DNA of 40,735 nt from the NCBI GenBank assembly GCA_021731585.1, contig JAKFXB010000006.1, positions 1 through 40,735 on the forward strand, read 5' to 3'. Shown here in pieces: positions 8,860 through 17,245 of this stretch. The stretch is from Alphaproteobacteria bacterium. Lineage in GTDB: Bacteria > Pseudomonadota > Alphaproteobacteria > UBA9655. How positions within the stretch are numbered: the stretch's first letter is position 1; each line of letters starts with the position of its first letter. The notes beneath the pieces were generated by a model. It searched no databases, was not told the DNA's origin, and worked only from the letters and a program-made list of their open reading frames with translations. Position numbers and translations under genes: made by a program.

Positions 8860-8901
8860 CTCTCATTAAAATCTTTATTTTTCAAAATATTAAGAAGAAT
8901 T

Positions 8902-8935
8902 GTGTGAAACAAATTCTGTTTCATTTGTTTCACAC
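8902..8935. repeat. Perfect inverted repeat GTGTGAAACAAAT / ATTTGTTTCACAC
   Basis: Perfect 13-base arms at 8902-8914 and 8923-8935 with an 8-base centre that contributes to another TGTTTCA copy (8917-8923). With the inverted repeat just upstream, six exact TGTTTCA/TGAAACA heptamers occur within 8811-8932. A likely operator or binding array of unknown protein. Confidence 0.65.
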
Positions 8936-8976
8936 TTCTCTTTACATAATAATAATTTCAATTACGAACAAAAGCG

Positions 8977-9006
8977 TTGACGGCCCTCCCCTTCTCTCGC
9001 TACCCT
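8977..9006 (+). promoter_or_regulatory. Possible uvrB promoter
   Basis: TTGACG (8977-8982) and TACCCT (9001-9006) are spaced by 18 bases, 34 bases before the uvrB ATG and just downstream of the half-site array. The -10 match is poor, so this is tentative. Confidence 0.3.
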
Positions 9007-9040
9007 TTTTAATAACTGATCATTGAGCCATTGAGAACTG

Positions 9041-11023
9041 ATGTCCTTTACCCTTACCTCTGATTTTGCCCCTGCAGGGGATCAACCCGCCGCCATTAAA
9101 AGCCTGATTCAAGGTATTCACCAAGGCGAGAGGGATCAAGTGCTCCTTGGGGTGACGGGCTCGGGAAAAACCTTTACGATGGCGCAAATCATTGCCCAGG
9201 AAGACCGACCCGCCCTGATCATGGCTCCTAATAAAACCTTAGCGGCTCAGCTATATGGGGAAATGAAGGAGTTTTTCCCGGAAAATGCGGTGGAATATTT
9301 TGTCTCCTATTACGACTATTATCAGCCGGAAGCCTACGTTCCGCGCACAGATACCTATATCGAAAAAGAAGCCACCATTAACGAGCAAATCGACCGCATG
9401 CGCCATTCGGCCACCCAAGCCCTCTTGGAGCGCCGGGATGTGATTATCGTGGCCAGCGTCTCCTGTATTTATGGCATTGGCTCCGTTGAAACCTATAGCA
9501 AAATGGTCATTTCCCTAAAAATAGGCGATCATATTGACCGCAGCGAGCTTTTGCGCCAGTTGGTCGCCCTTCAGTACAAACGCAACGATATCGATTTTCA
9601 CCGAGGCTCCTTCAGGGCCAAGGGAGACGTTATTGAAATATTCCCTTCCCATTATGAAGACCGGGCCTGGAAACTCTCCCTCTTTGGGGATGAAATTGAA
9701 ACTATCACAGAGATAGATCCTTTAACGGGAGCAAAAACTGCCGCTCTTGAGAGCATTAAGGTTTATGCCAATTCCCACTATGTCACCCCTGGCCCCACCA
9801 TCCAGCAAGCCATTGTCGGCATTAAGGCAGAGCTGAAAAGTCGCCTTAAGGAACTCAACCAGGAAGGTAAACTTTTAGAAGCGCAGCGCCTGGAACAGCG
9901 GACAAAATTTGATTTAGAAATGCTGGCGGCCACGGGCATGTGTGCCGGCATTGAAAATTACTCCCGCTTTTTAACGGGTCGGGCACCAGGTGAGCCGCCA
10001 CCTACCCTTTTTGAATATCTGCCCAAGGATGCTCTCCTCTTTGTGGATGAGAGCCACGTGGGCGTGCCCCAGCTGGGCGCCATGTACAAAGGCGACGCCT
10101 CCCGAAAACGGACCCTTTCTGACTTTGGTTTTCGCTTGCCCTCTTGCCGCGATAATCGGCCCCTAAAGTTTGAGGAATGGGAAGCCATGCGCCCTCAGAC
10201 CCTTTATATTTCAGCAACACCAGGCCCCTGGGAGTTGGAAAAAACCCAAGGCACCTTTGTCGAACAAGTCATCCGTCCCACGGGCCTGATGGATCCGGTT
10301 TGCCTCATCCGTCCCGTGGAAACGCAAGTGGAAGATCTTATCCAGGAATGTCTGGAGGTGGCAAAGAAAGACCAGCGCGTTTTAGTGACAACCTTGACTA
10401 AACGTATGGCCGAAGCTCTCACCGAATATCTTAGCGAGGCTGGCCTTAAGGTGCGTTATGTGCATTCTGATGTAGAGACTTTGGAGCGCATTGAAATCAT
10501 TCGCGATTTGCGCCTAGGAGTTTTTGATGTACTGATTGGCATTAACCTGTTGCGGGAAGGGCTCGACATCCCTGAATGTGGTTTGGTGGCCATTTTGGAT
10601 GCGGATAAAGAAGGTTATTTACGCTCGAAAACCTCCCTGATCCAAACCATTGGACGTGCTGCTCGTAATGTGGATGGTCGCGCGATTTTATATGCGGATC
10701 GTATCACAGGCTCCATCAAATCTGCCCTTGAAGAAACCAATCGCCGGCGAGAAAAGCAACAAGCCTATAACGCAGCCCACGGCATCACACCGCTTAGCAT
10801 CAAAAAATCCATCAATAAAATTTTGGCAAGTGTATACGAAAAAGATCACACTACCGTCCCTCTTGAAGAGGATCCCTACCTGAGAATGAATCCCAAAAAG
10901 CAAAAAACGCACCTTGAAAGCCTGGAGAAAAAAATGTTTGCGGCAGCCGGAAATCTGGAGTTTGAAGAGGCCGCCCGCTTGCGTGATGAGTTAAAACGCC
11001 TTGAGAAGCTGGAGATCAGGTAG
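9041..11023 (+). CDS. uvrB: Excinuclease ABC subunit B, UvrB
   Basis: 660 residues, full length. UvrB loads onto damaged DNA with UvrA and recruits UvrC in nucleotide excision repair. Visible motifs: Walker A GVTGSGKT (37-44); the damage-sensing beta-hairpin [12 protein letters not shown] with the following TDTYIEKEA segment; DESHVG near 335; the helicase motifs [23 protein letters not shown] and QTIGRAARN; and a C-terminal UVR motif ([21 protein letters not shown]) that contacts UvrC. The ribosome binding site is weak. Base use looks richer in G and C than neighbouring genes. It is monocistronic and divergent from mscS. Confidence 0.96.
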   Translation: MSFTLTSDFAPAGDQPAAIKSLIQGIHQGERDQVLLGVTGSGKTFTMAQIIAQEDRPALIMAPNKTLAAQLYGEMKEFFPENAVEYFVSYYDYYQPEAYVPRTDTYIEKEATINEQIDRMRHSATQALLERRDVIIVASVSCIYGIGSVETYSKMVISLKIGDHIDRSELLRQLVALQYKRNDIDFHRGSFRAKGDVIEIFPSHYEDRAWKLSLFGDEIETITEIDPLTGAKTAALESIKVYANSHYVTPGPTIQQAIVGIKAELKSRLKELNQEGKLLEAQRLEQRTKFDLEMLAATGMCAGIENYSRFLTGRAPGEPPPTLFEYLPKDALLFVDESHVGVPQLGAMYKGDASRKRTLSDFGFRLPSCRDNRPLKFEEWEAMRPQTLYISATPGPWELEKTQGTFVEQVIRPTGLMDPVCLIRPVETQVEDLIQECLEVAKKDQRVLVTTLTKRMAEALTEYLSEAGLKVRYVHSDVETLERIEIIRDLRLGVFDVLIGINLLREGLDIPECGLVAILDADKEGYLRSKTSLIQTIGRAARNVDGRAILYADRITGSIKSALEETNRRREKQQAYNAAHGITPLSIKKSINKILASVYEKDHTTVPLEEDPYLRMNPKKQKTHLESLEKKMFAAAGNLEFEEAARLRDELKRLEKLEIR

Positions 11024-11236
11024 AGCTTGTATTTTTTCCCAAAATGACATAAACGACATCTTAGGAAAAAAATTTTGACATAAAAGTTTTCCCATAAGCC
11101 CAATTTTAATCCACTTAGAGGATGTCTCGGATGCTATACGGGATTCAGGCTTTTTTTATAGAATCGTAGATATTGGCACTTTTCTTGAAATACCAAATTA
11201 GGTGTTTATATTAATTTGAGGTTATGGATTGCTGTT

Positions 11237-12604
11237 ATGAGATATTACTTTTTTCTATTTTGCTTTCTGTCCACTTCATCCTCTATGGCTATAGATCCTG
11301 AGGAACACCCCCCTCTCTCTTCACATCAGCCGAACGCCAAGCGTACAAGACGGCTAGGAGAAGAGACAGATGATAACAAACGAAGCAGAACGCAAAAAAG
11401 TTTCGGAAAAGACGTTTCAAAGAAACCTGCAACTTTACCGACGGTGTCTCAAAGCTCCCTTTTACGATCAAGCAACTCCAGATTTACTTCCTTTTCCATT
11501 CCTATGAATGGACCTATAGCTTTCTCCTCTAATCAAAGATCAGTTTCAAGCTCATCCTCATCAAGGCCTTCAAATTATGGTCGAGTCCCCAGGGGGAAAT
11601 CTCCCGAAAATAATATGGAAGTCATTAATCGGTTAAGACAGGCCGCAGAAAAAGGGGATGTAACTGCACAAAGACGTCTTGGTTGGATGTACATGTATGG
11701 TCGAGCCCCAGGGGAAAAATCGCTAAAAAATGATGTGGAAGCCTTTAAATGGTTGAGACAAGCTGCAAAAAACGGAGATGCAACTGCACAAGGCTGTCTT
11801 GGAATAATGTACATGTCTGGACGAGTTCCCGGGAAAACAGCCTCAGAAAATAATGTGAAAGCCGTTAAGTGGTACGGAAAAGCCGCAGCACAAGGGGATA
11901 TCATTGCACAAAACAACCTTGGAAATATGTACAAGGATGGTAGCGTTCCTGGCAAAAGATCGCCGGAAAATGATGCAGAAGCCGTTAAGTTATTTGGGCA
12001 GGCCGCAGAAAAAGGGGATGTACTTGCACAATACAACCTTGGAGAGATGTACGCGACTGGTCGAGTTCCTTGCAAAAGATCGCCGGAAAATGATGCAGTA
12101 GCCGTTAAGTTATTTAGGCAAGCCGCAGACAATGGGAATGTGCCTGCACAAAGCTATCTTGGTTGGATGTACATGACTGGTCGCGTTCCCCCCGGAAGAT
12201 CGACGGAAAATGATAAAGAAGCTGTTAGGTTGTTGAGCCAGGCTGCAAAAAAAGAGAACGTACTCGCACAAGTCTATCTTGGAATGATGTATGCATGTGG
12301 AAGAGTCTCTGGGGGAGAATCCCCAGAAAATGATGCAGAAGCCGTTAGCTTGTTGAGGCCGGCCGCAGAAAAAGAGAATGTACTTGCACAATTTCAGCTT
12401 GTGTGGATGCACAAGACTGGCCGAATTTCCGGGGGAAGATCGCCAGAAAATGATATGGAAGCCGTTAAATGGTTCGGACAAGTTATAGGAAATAGGTTAT
12501 TTATGGAAGCTATAGAACGGTTGAAAAAATCAAAAGATCAAGAAGATAAGGAACTGGTAGATAAACTAAATGTAATACTCTGCTTTCAACCTGGGAGTTC
12601 TTAA
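11237..12604 (+). CDS. Exported Sel1-like repeat protein
   Basis: About 455 residues. A signal peptide (MRYYFFLFCFLSTSSSMA) is followed by a Ser-rich, basic, probably disordered region of about 95 residues. Seven tandem 40-residue Sel1-like units and a degenerate eighth come next. Each unit has the Sel1 pattern AAEKGD-x2-AQ-x2-LG-x-MY-x2-GR followed by a loop of the type VPGKRSPENDAEAVK. Sel1 solenoids bind other proteins, and exported ones in host-associated bacteria are often interaction factors; that role is inferred. An upstream in-frame TTG at 11216 exists, but the ATG at 11237 opens the signal peptide and a GAGG lies upstream, so I prefer it. Confidence 0.8.
   Translation: MRYYFFLFCFLSTSSSMAIDPEEHPPLSSHQPNAKRTRRLGEETDDNKRSRTQKSFGKDVSKKPATLPTVSQSSLLRSSNSRFTSFSIPMNGPIAFSSNQRSVSSSSSSRPSNYGRVPRGKSPENNMEVINRLRQAAEKGDVTAQRRLGWMYMYGRAPGEKSLKNDVEAFKWLRQAAKNGDATAQGCLGIMYMSGRVPGKTASENNVKAVKWYGKAAAQGDIIAQNNLGNMYKDGSVPGKRSPENDAEAVKLFGQAAEKGDVLAQYNLGEMYATGRVPCKRSPENDAVAVKLFRQAADNGNVPAQSYLGWMYMTGRVPPGRSTENDKEAVRLLSQAAKKENVLAQVYLGMMYACGRVSGGESPENDAEAVSLLRPAAEKENVLAQFQLVWMHKTGRISGGRSPENDMEAVKWFGQVIGNRLFMEAIERLKKSKDQEDKELVDKLNVILCFQPGSS
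11641..12480 (+). repeat. Seven tandem 120-bp units inside the Sel1 gene
   Basis: The start of each unit (a GCCGCAGAAAAAGGGGATG-like sequence) recurs exactly every 120 bases at 11641, 11761, 11881, 12001, 12121, 12241 and 12361. Units at 11881, 12001 and 12121 are the most alike, which suggests recent duplication. Confidence 0.85.
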
Positions 12605-12746
12605 TGAAATGAGGCAAAACGTCTTCTCATGCAAACACGAAGGCATATGGCTGACCTGAAACATAAGCAACAAACCGTGCAAAATTGGAAAATCGCTTCT
12701 TGATATTCATTGTCTCTCATTTTTTCACGATTAAGGTACAAATGTT

Positions 12747-13475
12747 TCATACTTTCCGAGCAATAAGACCAACACTTTCTCGACCATCAAGATGCATATC
12801 CTCAGGCCACGTCGGTTGTGAAAAATATTCGGCGATCTCTATCGTAAACCCCTGCTTTTCAAAAACTACTTTTAAATCATCCGGATGAAAAAAATGCATA
12901 AAGCCCGGTAAGTGATCAATCCTTGAGGTGTTCTTAAATATTTTAAGGTCCGCAACATAGCCTGGCCATTTGAGATTATTTTTTCTATTGCTTTCAAATT
13001 GAGGAATAAAATCTTGAAACATACGCACATAAGGAGAAGCCGCAATGATAAAAACCTTTCCCCCTGACTGTAGCCATTCAAAGGTTTTTTGAGCTGCGAG
13101 TTCAATCTCCTCTCCTTTTAAAAAATGTAAAACATTTGAAAGCAAAATGGCTTTGAAAGATTCAGGCTTATAAACTAAATCCGTTGGAAATCTTCCTGGA
13201 GAAAGAATGAGAAGAGGCTTTAAGTTTTCAGGAACCTGTTCCATCAAAATCTCAAGGTGTTTTGGCTCTATATCATTAGCAACGATCTTTATCCCCTTAT
13301 TAAGAACTTTTAAAGTTGAAGAACCATAGGCTGTCGCAATATCGAGAACGGGTCCCCCTGATGCGGTACTAAATTTAAGAAATTCATCCCCATAGGGGGT
13401 AGGAGAATTAAACATATACCCCATGTTATTAAGGGTTGGAACTAAAGGATCCGTTAAATTTTGTTTAGGTATCAT
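12747..13475 (-). CDS. Class I SAM-dependent methyltransferase of unknown substrate
   Basis: 242 residues from the ATG at 13475 (a GTG at 13481 is also in frame). Motif I is GPVLDIATAYGSSTLKVL; the acidic residue after the second strand is in IVANDIEPKH; the LLSNVLHFL and GGKVFIIAASPY segments fit the later strands of the Rossmann methyltransferase fold. AGGGTG lies 4 bases before the ATG. The gene begins about 8 bases after the stop of the MHS-type transporter gene and is probably co-transcribed with it, so the substrate may be related to what the transporter carries; this is inference. Confidence 0.75.
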   Translation of the reverse strand: MIPKQNLTDPLVPTLNNMGYMFNSPTPYGDEFLKFSTASGGPVLDIATAYGSSTLKVLNKGIKIVANDIEPKHLEILMEQVPENLKPLLILSPGRFPTDLVYKPESFKAILLSNVLHFLKGEEIELAAQKTFEWLQSGGKVFIIAASPYVRMFQDFIPQFESNRKNNLKWPGYVADLKIFKNTSRIDHLPGFMHFFHPDDLKVVFEKQGFTIEIAEYFSQPTWPEDMHLDGRESVGLIARKV

Positions 13476-13482
13476 TATCACC

Positions 13483-14739
13483 CTATGATCTAAAACTCAT
13501 TGTCAGTTCCTTCTGTCTGTATGCCGTATAAGAACTCACTGCTATGTAAAAAAGAGAGACCCCCATCAGATAAAAGGCTGGGGAATAGGAGAGGTTTGTT
13601 GTTTGTATTAAATATGCAGAGATCATTGGAGCGGTCCCCCCAAAAAGGGCTAAACCTATATTAAAACCAAAGGCAATGCCTGAATATCTTTGTTGAGGGG
13701 GAAAAATCTGGATCATAATAGGATAGGCGGGAGAACAAACCCAAGCCGCAAGCGCTGCAAATATCAAAAGCCCCAAGAGACTTAAACTTCCTTCAGAGAC
13801 ACTCATTAAGAGAAACAAAGGAACAGAAAGAACTAATACGCCATAACATGCGTGGAGCAGAGAATTCTTATATCCAATTTTATCCGCAAGAGCTCCAAAC
13901 AAAGGAAGAAAAACAATAAAGCCACCAATACCACAAGTTGCATAGACGAGGGAAAGAGTTATGCTTAAACCAACAGTTTGCTGAAAAAAGAGATTCATAA
14001 AGGCCAGTATCATATAAGCAAACGTTCCTGCCATTCCTCCTAAGGAAACAGAGAGAAAAATTTGTTCTTTATTTTCTGAGAGAACTTTTATGAGGGGAAA
14101 CTTTAACACCTTGTTTTCCCGCAAAAGAGTTTCAAAAATAGGCGTTTCTGGAATTTGTGTTCTTAAATAGAACCCCACAAAACCGAGGGCCCCTCCTAAA
14201 ATAAAAGCATAACGCCAACTTAAGCTTTCCGGAAAAATTGAGCTCATTCCTAGCCCTACAAGAGTTGCAAAAAAAGCGCCTATAAAATTAGAAGAGGTAA
14301 TAATTCCTCCAAGATAGCCAGCGTTGAGCTTGTTATTATGTTCTAAGATAAAGATGGCGGAACCTGCCCCCTCCCCTCCTATGCTAAGCCCCTGAATCAA
14401 TCGACACAGTATCAAGAGAAACGGCGCAACAACTCCTAAAGTTTCATAGCCGGGCATAAAGCCAATAGCAAGCGTGGGAAGAGCCATACAGGCAATGGAC
14501 AATGTGAGGGCTTTCTTTCGCCCAACCTTGTCCCCAATATGACCAAAAAGAACCGCCCCAAGGGGACGCATGAGAAACCCAACCGCAAAGACAGCGAGAG
14601 GAAGAAGCATTTTTAAATTGTCATCTTCCGTTGAAAAAAACGTCCGCCCAATTTCTGCTGAAAAAACAGCAAAAATGGTAAAGTCATAATATTCTAATGC
14701 ATTTCCGACAAGAGAAGAGAGAAGAGTTTTATAACGCAT
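13483..14739 (-). CDS. MFS transporter of the metabolite:H+ symporter (ProP/MHS-like) family
   Basis: 418 residues with about twelve hydrophobic helices. The N-terminal signature GNALEYYDFTIFAVFSAEIG is typical of the MHS family (proline/betaine ProP, citrate, alpha-ketoglutarate carriers). The loop 2-3 motif GHIGDKVGRKKAL and the LIQGLSIGGEGAGS segment confirm it. It likely imports a small organic acid, amino acid or osmolyte by proton symport; substrate cannot be read from sequence. GGGAG lies about 6 bases before the ATG and a good promoter is visible upstream. The next gene on the strand is the methyltransferase. Confidence 0.85.
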   Translation of the reverse strand: MRYKTLLSSLVGNALEYYDFTIFAVFSAEIGRTFFSTEDDNLKMLLPLAVFAVGFLMRPLGAVLFGHIGDKVGRKKALTLSIACMALPTLAIGFMPGYETLGVVAPFLLILCRLIQGLSIGGEGAGSAIFILEHNNKLNAGYLGGIITSSNFIGAFFATLVGLGMSSIFPESLSWRYAFILGGALGFVGFYLRTQIPETPIFETLLRENKVLKFPLIKVLSENKEQIFLSVSLGGMAGTFAYMILAFMNLFFQQTVGLSITLSLVYATCGIGGFIVFLPLFGALADKIGYKNSLLHACYGVLVLSVPLFLLMSVSEGSLSLLGLLIFAALAAWVCSPAYPIMIQIFPPQQRYSGIAFGFNIGLALFGGTAPMISAYLIQTTNLSYSPAFYLMGVSLFYIAVSSYTAYRQKELTMSFRS

Positions 14740-14762
14740 TATTGACTCCCTATTTTTTCTTA

Positions 14763-14791
14763 TTAGTAATTAAAGTCAATGATAAAGTCAA
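14763..14791 (-). promoter_or_regulatory. Predicted promoter of the MHS transporter gene
   Basis: On the minus strand, TTGACT (14786-14791) and TACTAA (14763-14768) are 17 bases apart and the -10 ends 24 bases before the ATG at 14739. A second TTGACT lies 12 bases downstream of the first. Confidence 0.5.
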
Positions 14792-14846
14792 AAAAATTGC
14801 CCCTCACGTAAAACATTTTTTTAATTTTTTTTAATTTCTTTTTTAC

Positions 14847-14875
14847 TTGCTATTATTATAGCTTTAAGGTATATT
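14847..14875 (+). promoter_or_regulatory. Predicted plus-strand promoter reading into a hairpin
   Basis: TTGCTA (14847-14852) and TATATT (14870-14875) are spaced by exactly 17 bases. No plus-strand gene follows; the next element is the hairpin and T-run at 14905-14931. Confidence 0.35.
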
Positions 14876-14881
14876 AATAAT

Positions 14882-14932
14882 TAGGGCGGAGATTAATTAA
14901 GAAAGATGCTCGCAGCATCTCTCTTTTTTCTC
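14882..14932 (+). ncRNA. Candidate short RNA of about 50 nt
   Basis: Expected start about 7 bases after the -10 box. The transcript would run from a GGGCGGAG segment to the perfect hairpin AGATGCT-CGC-AGCATCT followed by CTCTTTTTT, a plausible intrinsic end. The 5' part resembles bases 1331-1354 at 20 of 24 positions. The hairpin may simply be the terminator of timA on the other strand. Confidence 0.3.
14905..14921 (-). terminator. Terminator hairpin downstream of timA
   Basis: AGATGCT and AGCATCT pair around CGC. On the minus strand it sits about 20 bases past the timA stop and is followed by TTTCTT. On the plus strand it is followed by CTCTTTTTT, so it may work in both directions. Confidence 0.55.
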
Positions 14933-14941
14933 CGTCCCTTT

Positions 14942-15559
14942 TTATGCTTCCGGAATTTGCGTTGCCACAAGCTTCCAGTTCGGATTTGAGCTATTAAGCG
15001 GCCTGGAAAAAGTCCAAATATCAGTCACTTCTGTAAAACGATCAGGGTCCCCTTCCAGAACTTTTCCCTTAGAATTACGGGTCACCAAACATTGCTCTGA
15101 CACGAAACGAACTGTCACATACCCTACGCCTTTTTCTTCCCGCTGGGTCAAAATTTCAGAAGTTACGATACGAGCTATTTCAACCTCTAATGTTTTCTTT
15201 ACTTTTTTACGTTTTTCAATCGCATCTTCAAAGGTTTCCAAAAGCGGCCCTTCCAAAAGCTTTTGAAGAACAAGCGTCTCTCCTAAAGCATAGGCTTGAA
15301 CGATTTTGCGAAAGGCCATTTCAGCGCCTTGTAAAAATCGATCTTCATCGATGTCTTTAGAGGCACTTTGCGCCTCTGGCTCTTTTTCCTTAGATTTTGC
15401 AGAAAAAGACTGAGCACGCACTGGAACAACATTATCATCCTCAGTAGAGCGCCTTTTACGAATGGGCTTATCCTTTTCGTGGGTTCCCAAAATAAGCCAC
15501 AGACGATACCCTAAGAAAGCCGCAAGAGCAGCGAGAAGAATAAGATCTAAAAAAGCCAT
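14942..15559 (-). CDS. timA: Tim44-domain protein (TimA-like)
   Basis: 205 residues. One N-terminal membrane helix (FLDLILLAALAAFLGYRLWLIL) is followed by a charged linker of about 60 residues and a C-terminal Tim44-like domain beginning around FLQGAEMAFRKIVQAYALGE. That domain has the family pattern of a first helix pair, a long VKKTLEVEIARIVTSEIL segment, and a final WTFSRPLNSSNPNWKLVATQ strand pair. Alphaproteobacterial TimA is the bacterial relative of mitochondrial Tim44 and sits at the inner membrane; its role is not firmly set. GAGG lies 7 bases before the ATG. Confidence 0.85.
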   Translation of the reverse strand: MAFLDLILLAALAAFLGYRLWLILGTHEKDKPIRKRRSTEDDNVVPVRAQSFSAKSKEKEPEAQSASKDIDEDRFLQGAEMAFRKIVQAYALGETLVLQKLLEGPLLETFEDAIEKRKKVKKTLEVEIARIVTSEILTQREEKGVGYVTVRFVSEQCLVTRNSKGKVLEGDPDRFTEVTDIWTFSRPLNSSNPNWKLVATQIPEA

Positions 15560-15646
15560 AGAAAAACCTCAATTTTCCGTTTCCCCTTTTATATAGGGAT
15601 TTCTTGATTTTGTCATTAGATCCTTTATGGGATCACAAACTTCCTC

Positions 15647-17035
15647 TCATGTATTCGGCGCCAACAAGGTCCCTTTGAGAGCATTCAAAAAAGTTTTTTC
15701 GAGTAAATAAGGATAACTTCCTAATTTTGCCGAGAGGATATTCCCATCTTTACCTTTTGTGAAGGTAAATTTTTCCCCGATACTCGCATATCCTATCAGG
15801 TTATCACACAAATACTCTTCTCCATTTTGACTTGATAAGACCATAACTTCATCATTAGGGGCCCAATTTTCTAGAGGGAAGCCCAACCCCTTTTTCTTTG
15901 TGAGAACGAACACAAGGCCCCACCATTTATTCATCAAAGGACCTCCTATTATCGCCTTCTTAGCTTCTTCAGAGGTAAAGGTCGAATCAACTTTATTAAA
16001 AATTTGGATAATTGACCGTACAGCTCTCATCGGCATAACTTCATTCGTATTCAACAAAAAACTAACAACATATTTTGTGCCCAGTGCATGGGTGGTGACG
16101 CTCGAGAAACCAGGATAGCCACCATTGTGGCCCACAAGCTCCATATCTGGAAAACTAGCAAATTGAAGACCAAGTCCATATCTTTCTTGGGGCGCGTTTT
16201 TTACAGACCAATTGAGGGACAAAAGTTCTTTTTGGGCATCTTGTTTCAACAACCCTTTTCCCAACAGCAGTGTCTCAAAAAAGCGACTTGTCTCTTCTGC
16301 ATTTCCACAAAGCCCTGTAGCAGGCGCCAAGGCAAACGTAGGAACATGCTTGAAGGGAAGGCGCTTTTGTTCCAAGAATGGCCTTGAATGCCCATCTGCA
16401 AATAGACTCTTTTGGTGATCGGAGTAGTCGGTTAAGATATGAGTATCCTTAAGTTTTTTCAAAACTAGAGTGTCTATAACGTTTTGATAAGGTATATTCA
16501 AAGCCTTTTCAAGAATAAGTCCGAGCAAGGAAAAGCCCATATTTGAATATTTGGTACATTCATTTGGGGCATAAATAAGATTAGAGGATAAGACATCCTC
16601 AATAAGCTTCTCTTTTGAAGGAAAAGGCTTTTGAAGATCCCAAAACTCAGAATCAATCCCATCCCGAAAAAGACCAGAACGATTCGATAAAAGATCACGA
16701 ACTGTTATTTGTTTAAAACGCTTATCCTTATGGTTTTTAAATTCAGGAAGATAATCCAAAATTGACTGATGAAGGTTAAGCATCCCTTGTTCAACGAGCT
16801 GCAAAACAGCACAGCTGGTAAAGGTCTTTGAATGAGAGGCAATATGGAAAAGATCCTTGGTGGTTAATGGCTTTTTCATAAGGAGATTGGCATACCCATA
16901 AGCTTTACTAAAAACAATCTCGCTTTCCTTCCTTATGCATACCTGAAAACCAGGAAGATCACTAAAGCGAGAACGGTAGTCAAGCCAAGTATCAATCACT
17001 TTTAAGGCTAATTTTTCTTTATCACTTATGTTCAT
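15647..17035 (-). CDS. Beta-lactamase/transpeptidase-fold serine hydrolase
   Basis: 462 residues. Class C beta-lactamase-type motifs are present: SHSK (Ser67 to Lys70) as the SxxK nucleophile box, Y163-S-N165 as YxN, and HNGGYPG as the third box. The domain covers about residues 10-330; a C-terminal part of about 100 residues resembles the extra beta domain of esterase-like members. No signal peptide is visible, so a cytosolic esterase or peptidase is likelier than antibiotic resistance. AGGAGG lies 7 bases before the ATG. The gene is in line with timA with a gap of 87 bases and no terminator. Confidence 0.8.
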   Translation of the reverse strand: MNISDKEKLALKVIDTWLDYRSRFSDLPGFQVCIRKESEIVFSKAYGYANLLMKKPLTTKDLFHIASHSKTFTSCAVLQLVEQGMLNLHQSILDYLPEFKNHKDKRFKQITVRDLLSNRSGLFRDGIDSEFWDLQKPFPSKEKLIEDVLSSNLIYAPNECTKYSNMGFSLLGLILEKALNIPYQNVIDTLVLKKLKDTHILTDYSDHQKSLFADGHSRPFLEQKRLPFKHVPTFALAPATGLCGNAEETSRFFETLLLGKGLLKQDAQKELLSLNWSVKNAPQERYGLGLQFASFPDMELVGHNGGYPGFSSVTTHALGTKYVVSFLLNTNEVMPMRAVRSIIQIFNKVDSTFTSEEAKKAIIGGPLMNKWWGLVFVLTKKKGLGFPLENWAPNDEVMVLSSQNGEEYLCDNLIGYASIGEKFTFTKGKDGNILSAKLGSYPYLLEKTFLNALKGTLLAPNT

Positions 17036-17141
17036 TTTCTATTCCTCCTACACATTTCATTATCATAAAAACTCACATTTCTCAAATTTAGGTTTCCTTG
17101 ACGAGCACATTTGGTAACAAAATAGACTAAAAAGCTAGGGC

Positions 17142-17169
17142 TTGCATTCTGAGAAAAGAGTGCTAATAT
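17142..17169 (+). promoter_or_regulatory. Predicted promoter of the rimP-nusA-infB-rbfA operon
   Basis: TTGCAT (17142-17147) and TAATAT (17164-17169) are 16 bases apart, with a TGC just before the -10 (extended -10). It lies about 77 bases upstream of the rimP ATG and directly before a terminator-like leader. Confidence 0.5.
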
Positions 17170-17197
17170 ATAAGTTAAATTACTACTGGATAACAGG

Positions 17198-17222
17198 AGT
17201 GGGTCGTGGCCCACTTTTTTTA
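17198..17222 (+). terminator. Terminator-like leader hairpin before rimP (attenuator candidate)
   Basis: AGTGGG and CCCACT pair around a short loop and are followed by a run of seven T. This intrinsic terminator lies after the predicted promoter and ends only 24 bases before the rimP start, so most transcripts would stop unless read-through occurs. Terminator-bearing rimP leaders are known from gammaproteobacteria; whether NusA controls this one is inference. Confidence 0.6.
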
Positions 17223-17245
17223 TTGCATATCACATTGTGAGGAAC

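Noticed and set aside
8802-8860. Alphaproteobacterial LexA box (GTTC-N7-GTTC) before uvrB
   Set aside because: The GTTC- and GTTT-like half-sites are spaced 8 or 9 bases start to start, not 11, and most are GTTTC rather than GTTC. SOS control cannot be claimed.
11575-12132. Long minus-strand frame of 185 codons
   Set aside because: It is the shadow of the tandem Sel1 repeats and simply repeats with the same 120-base period.
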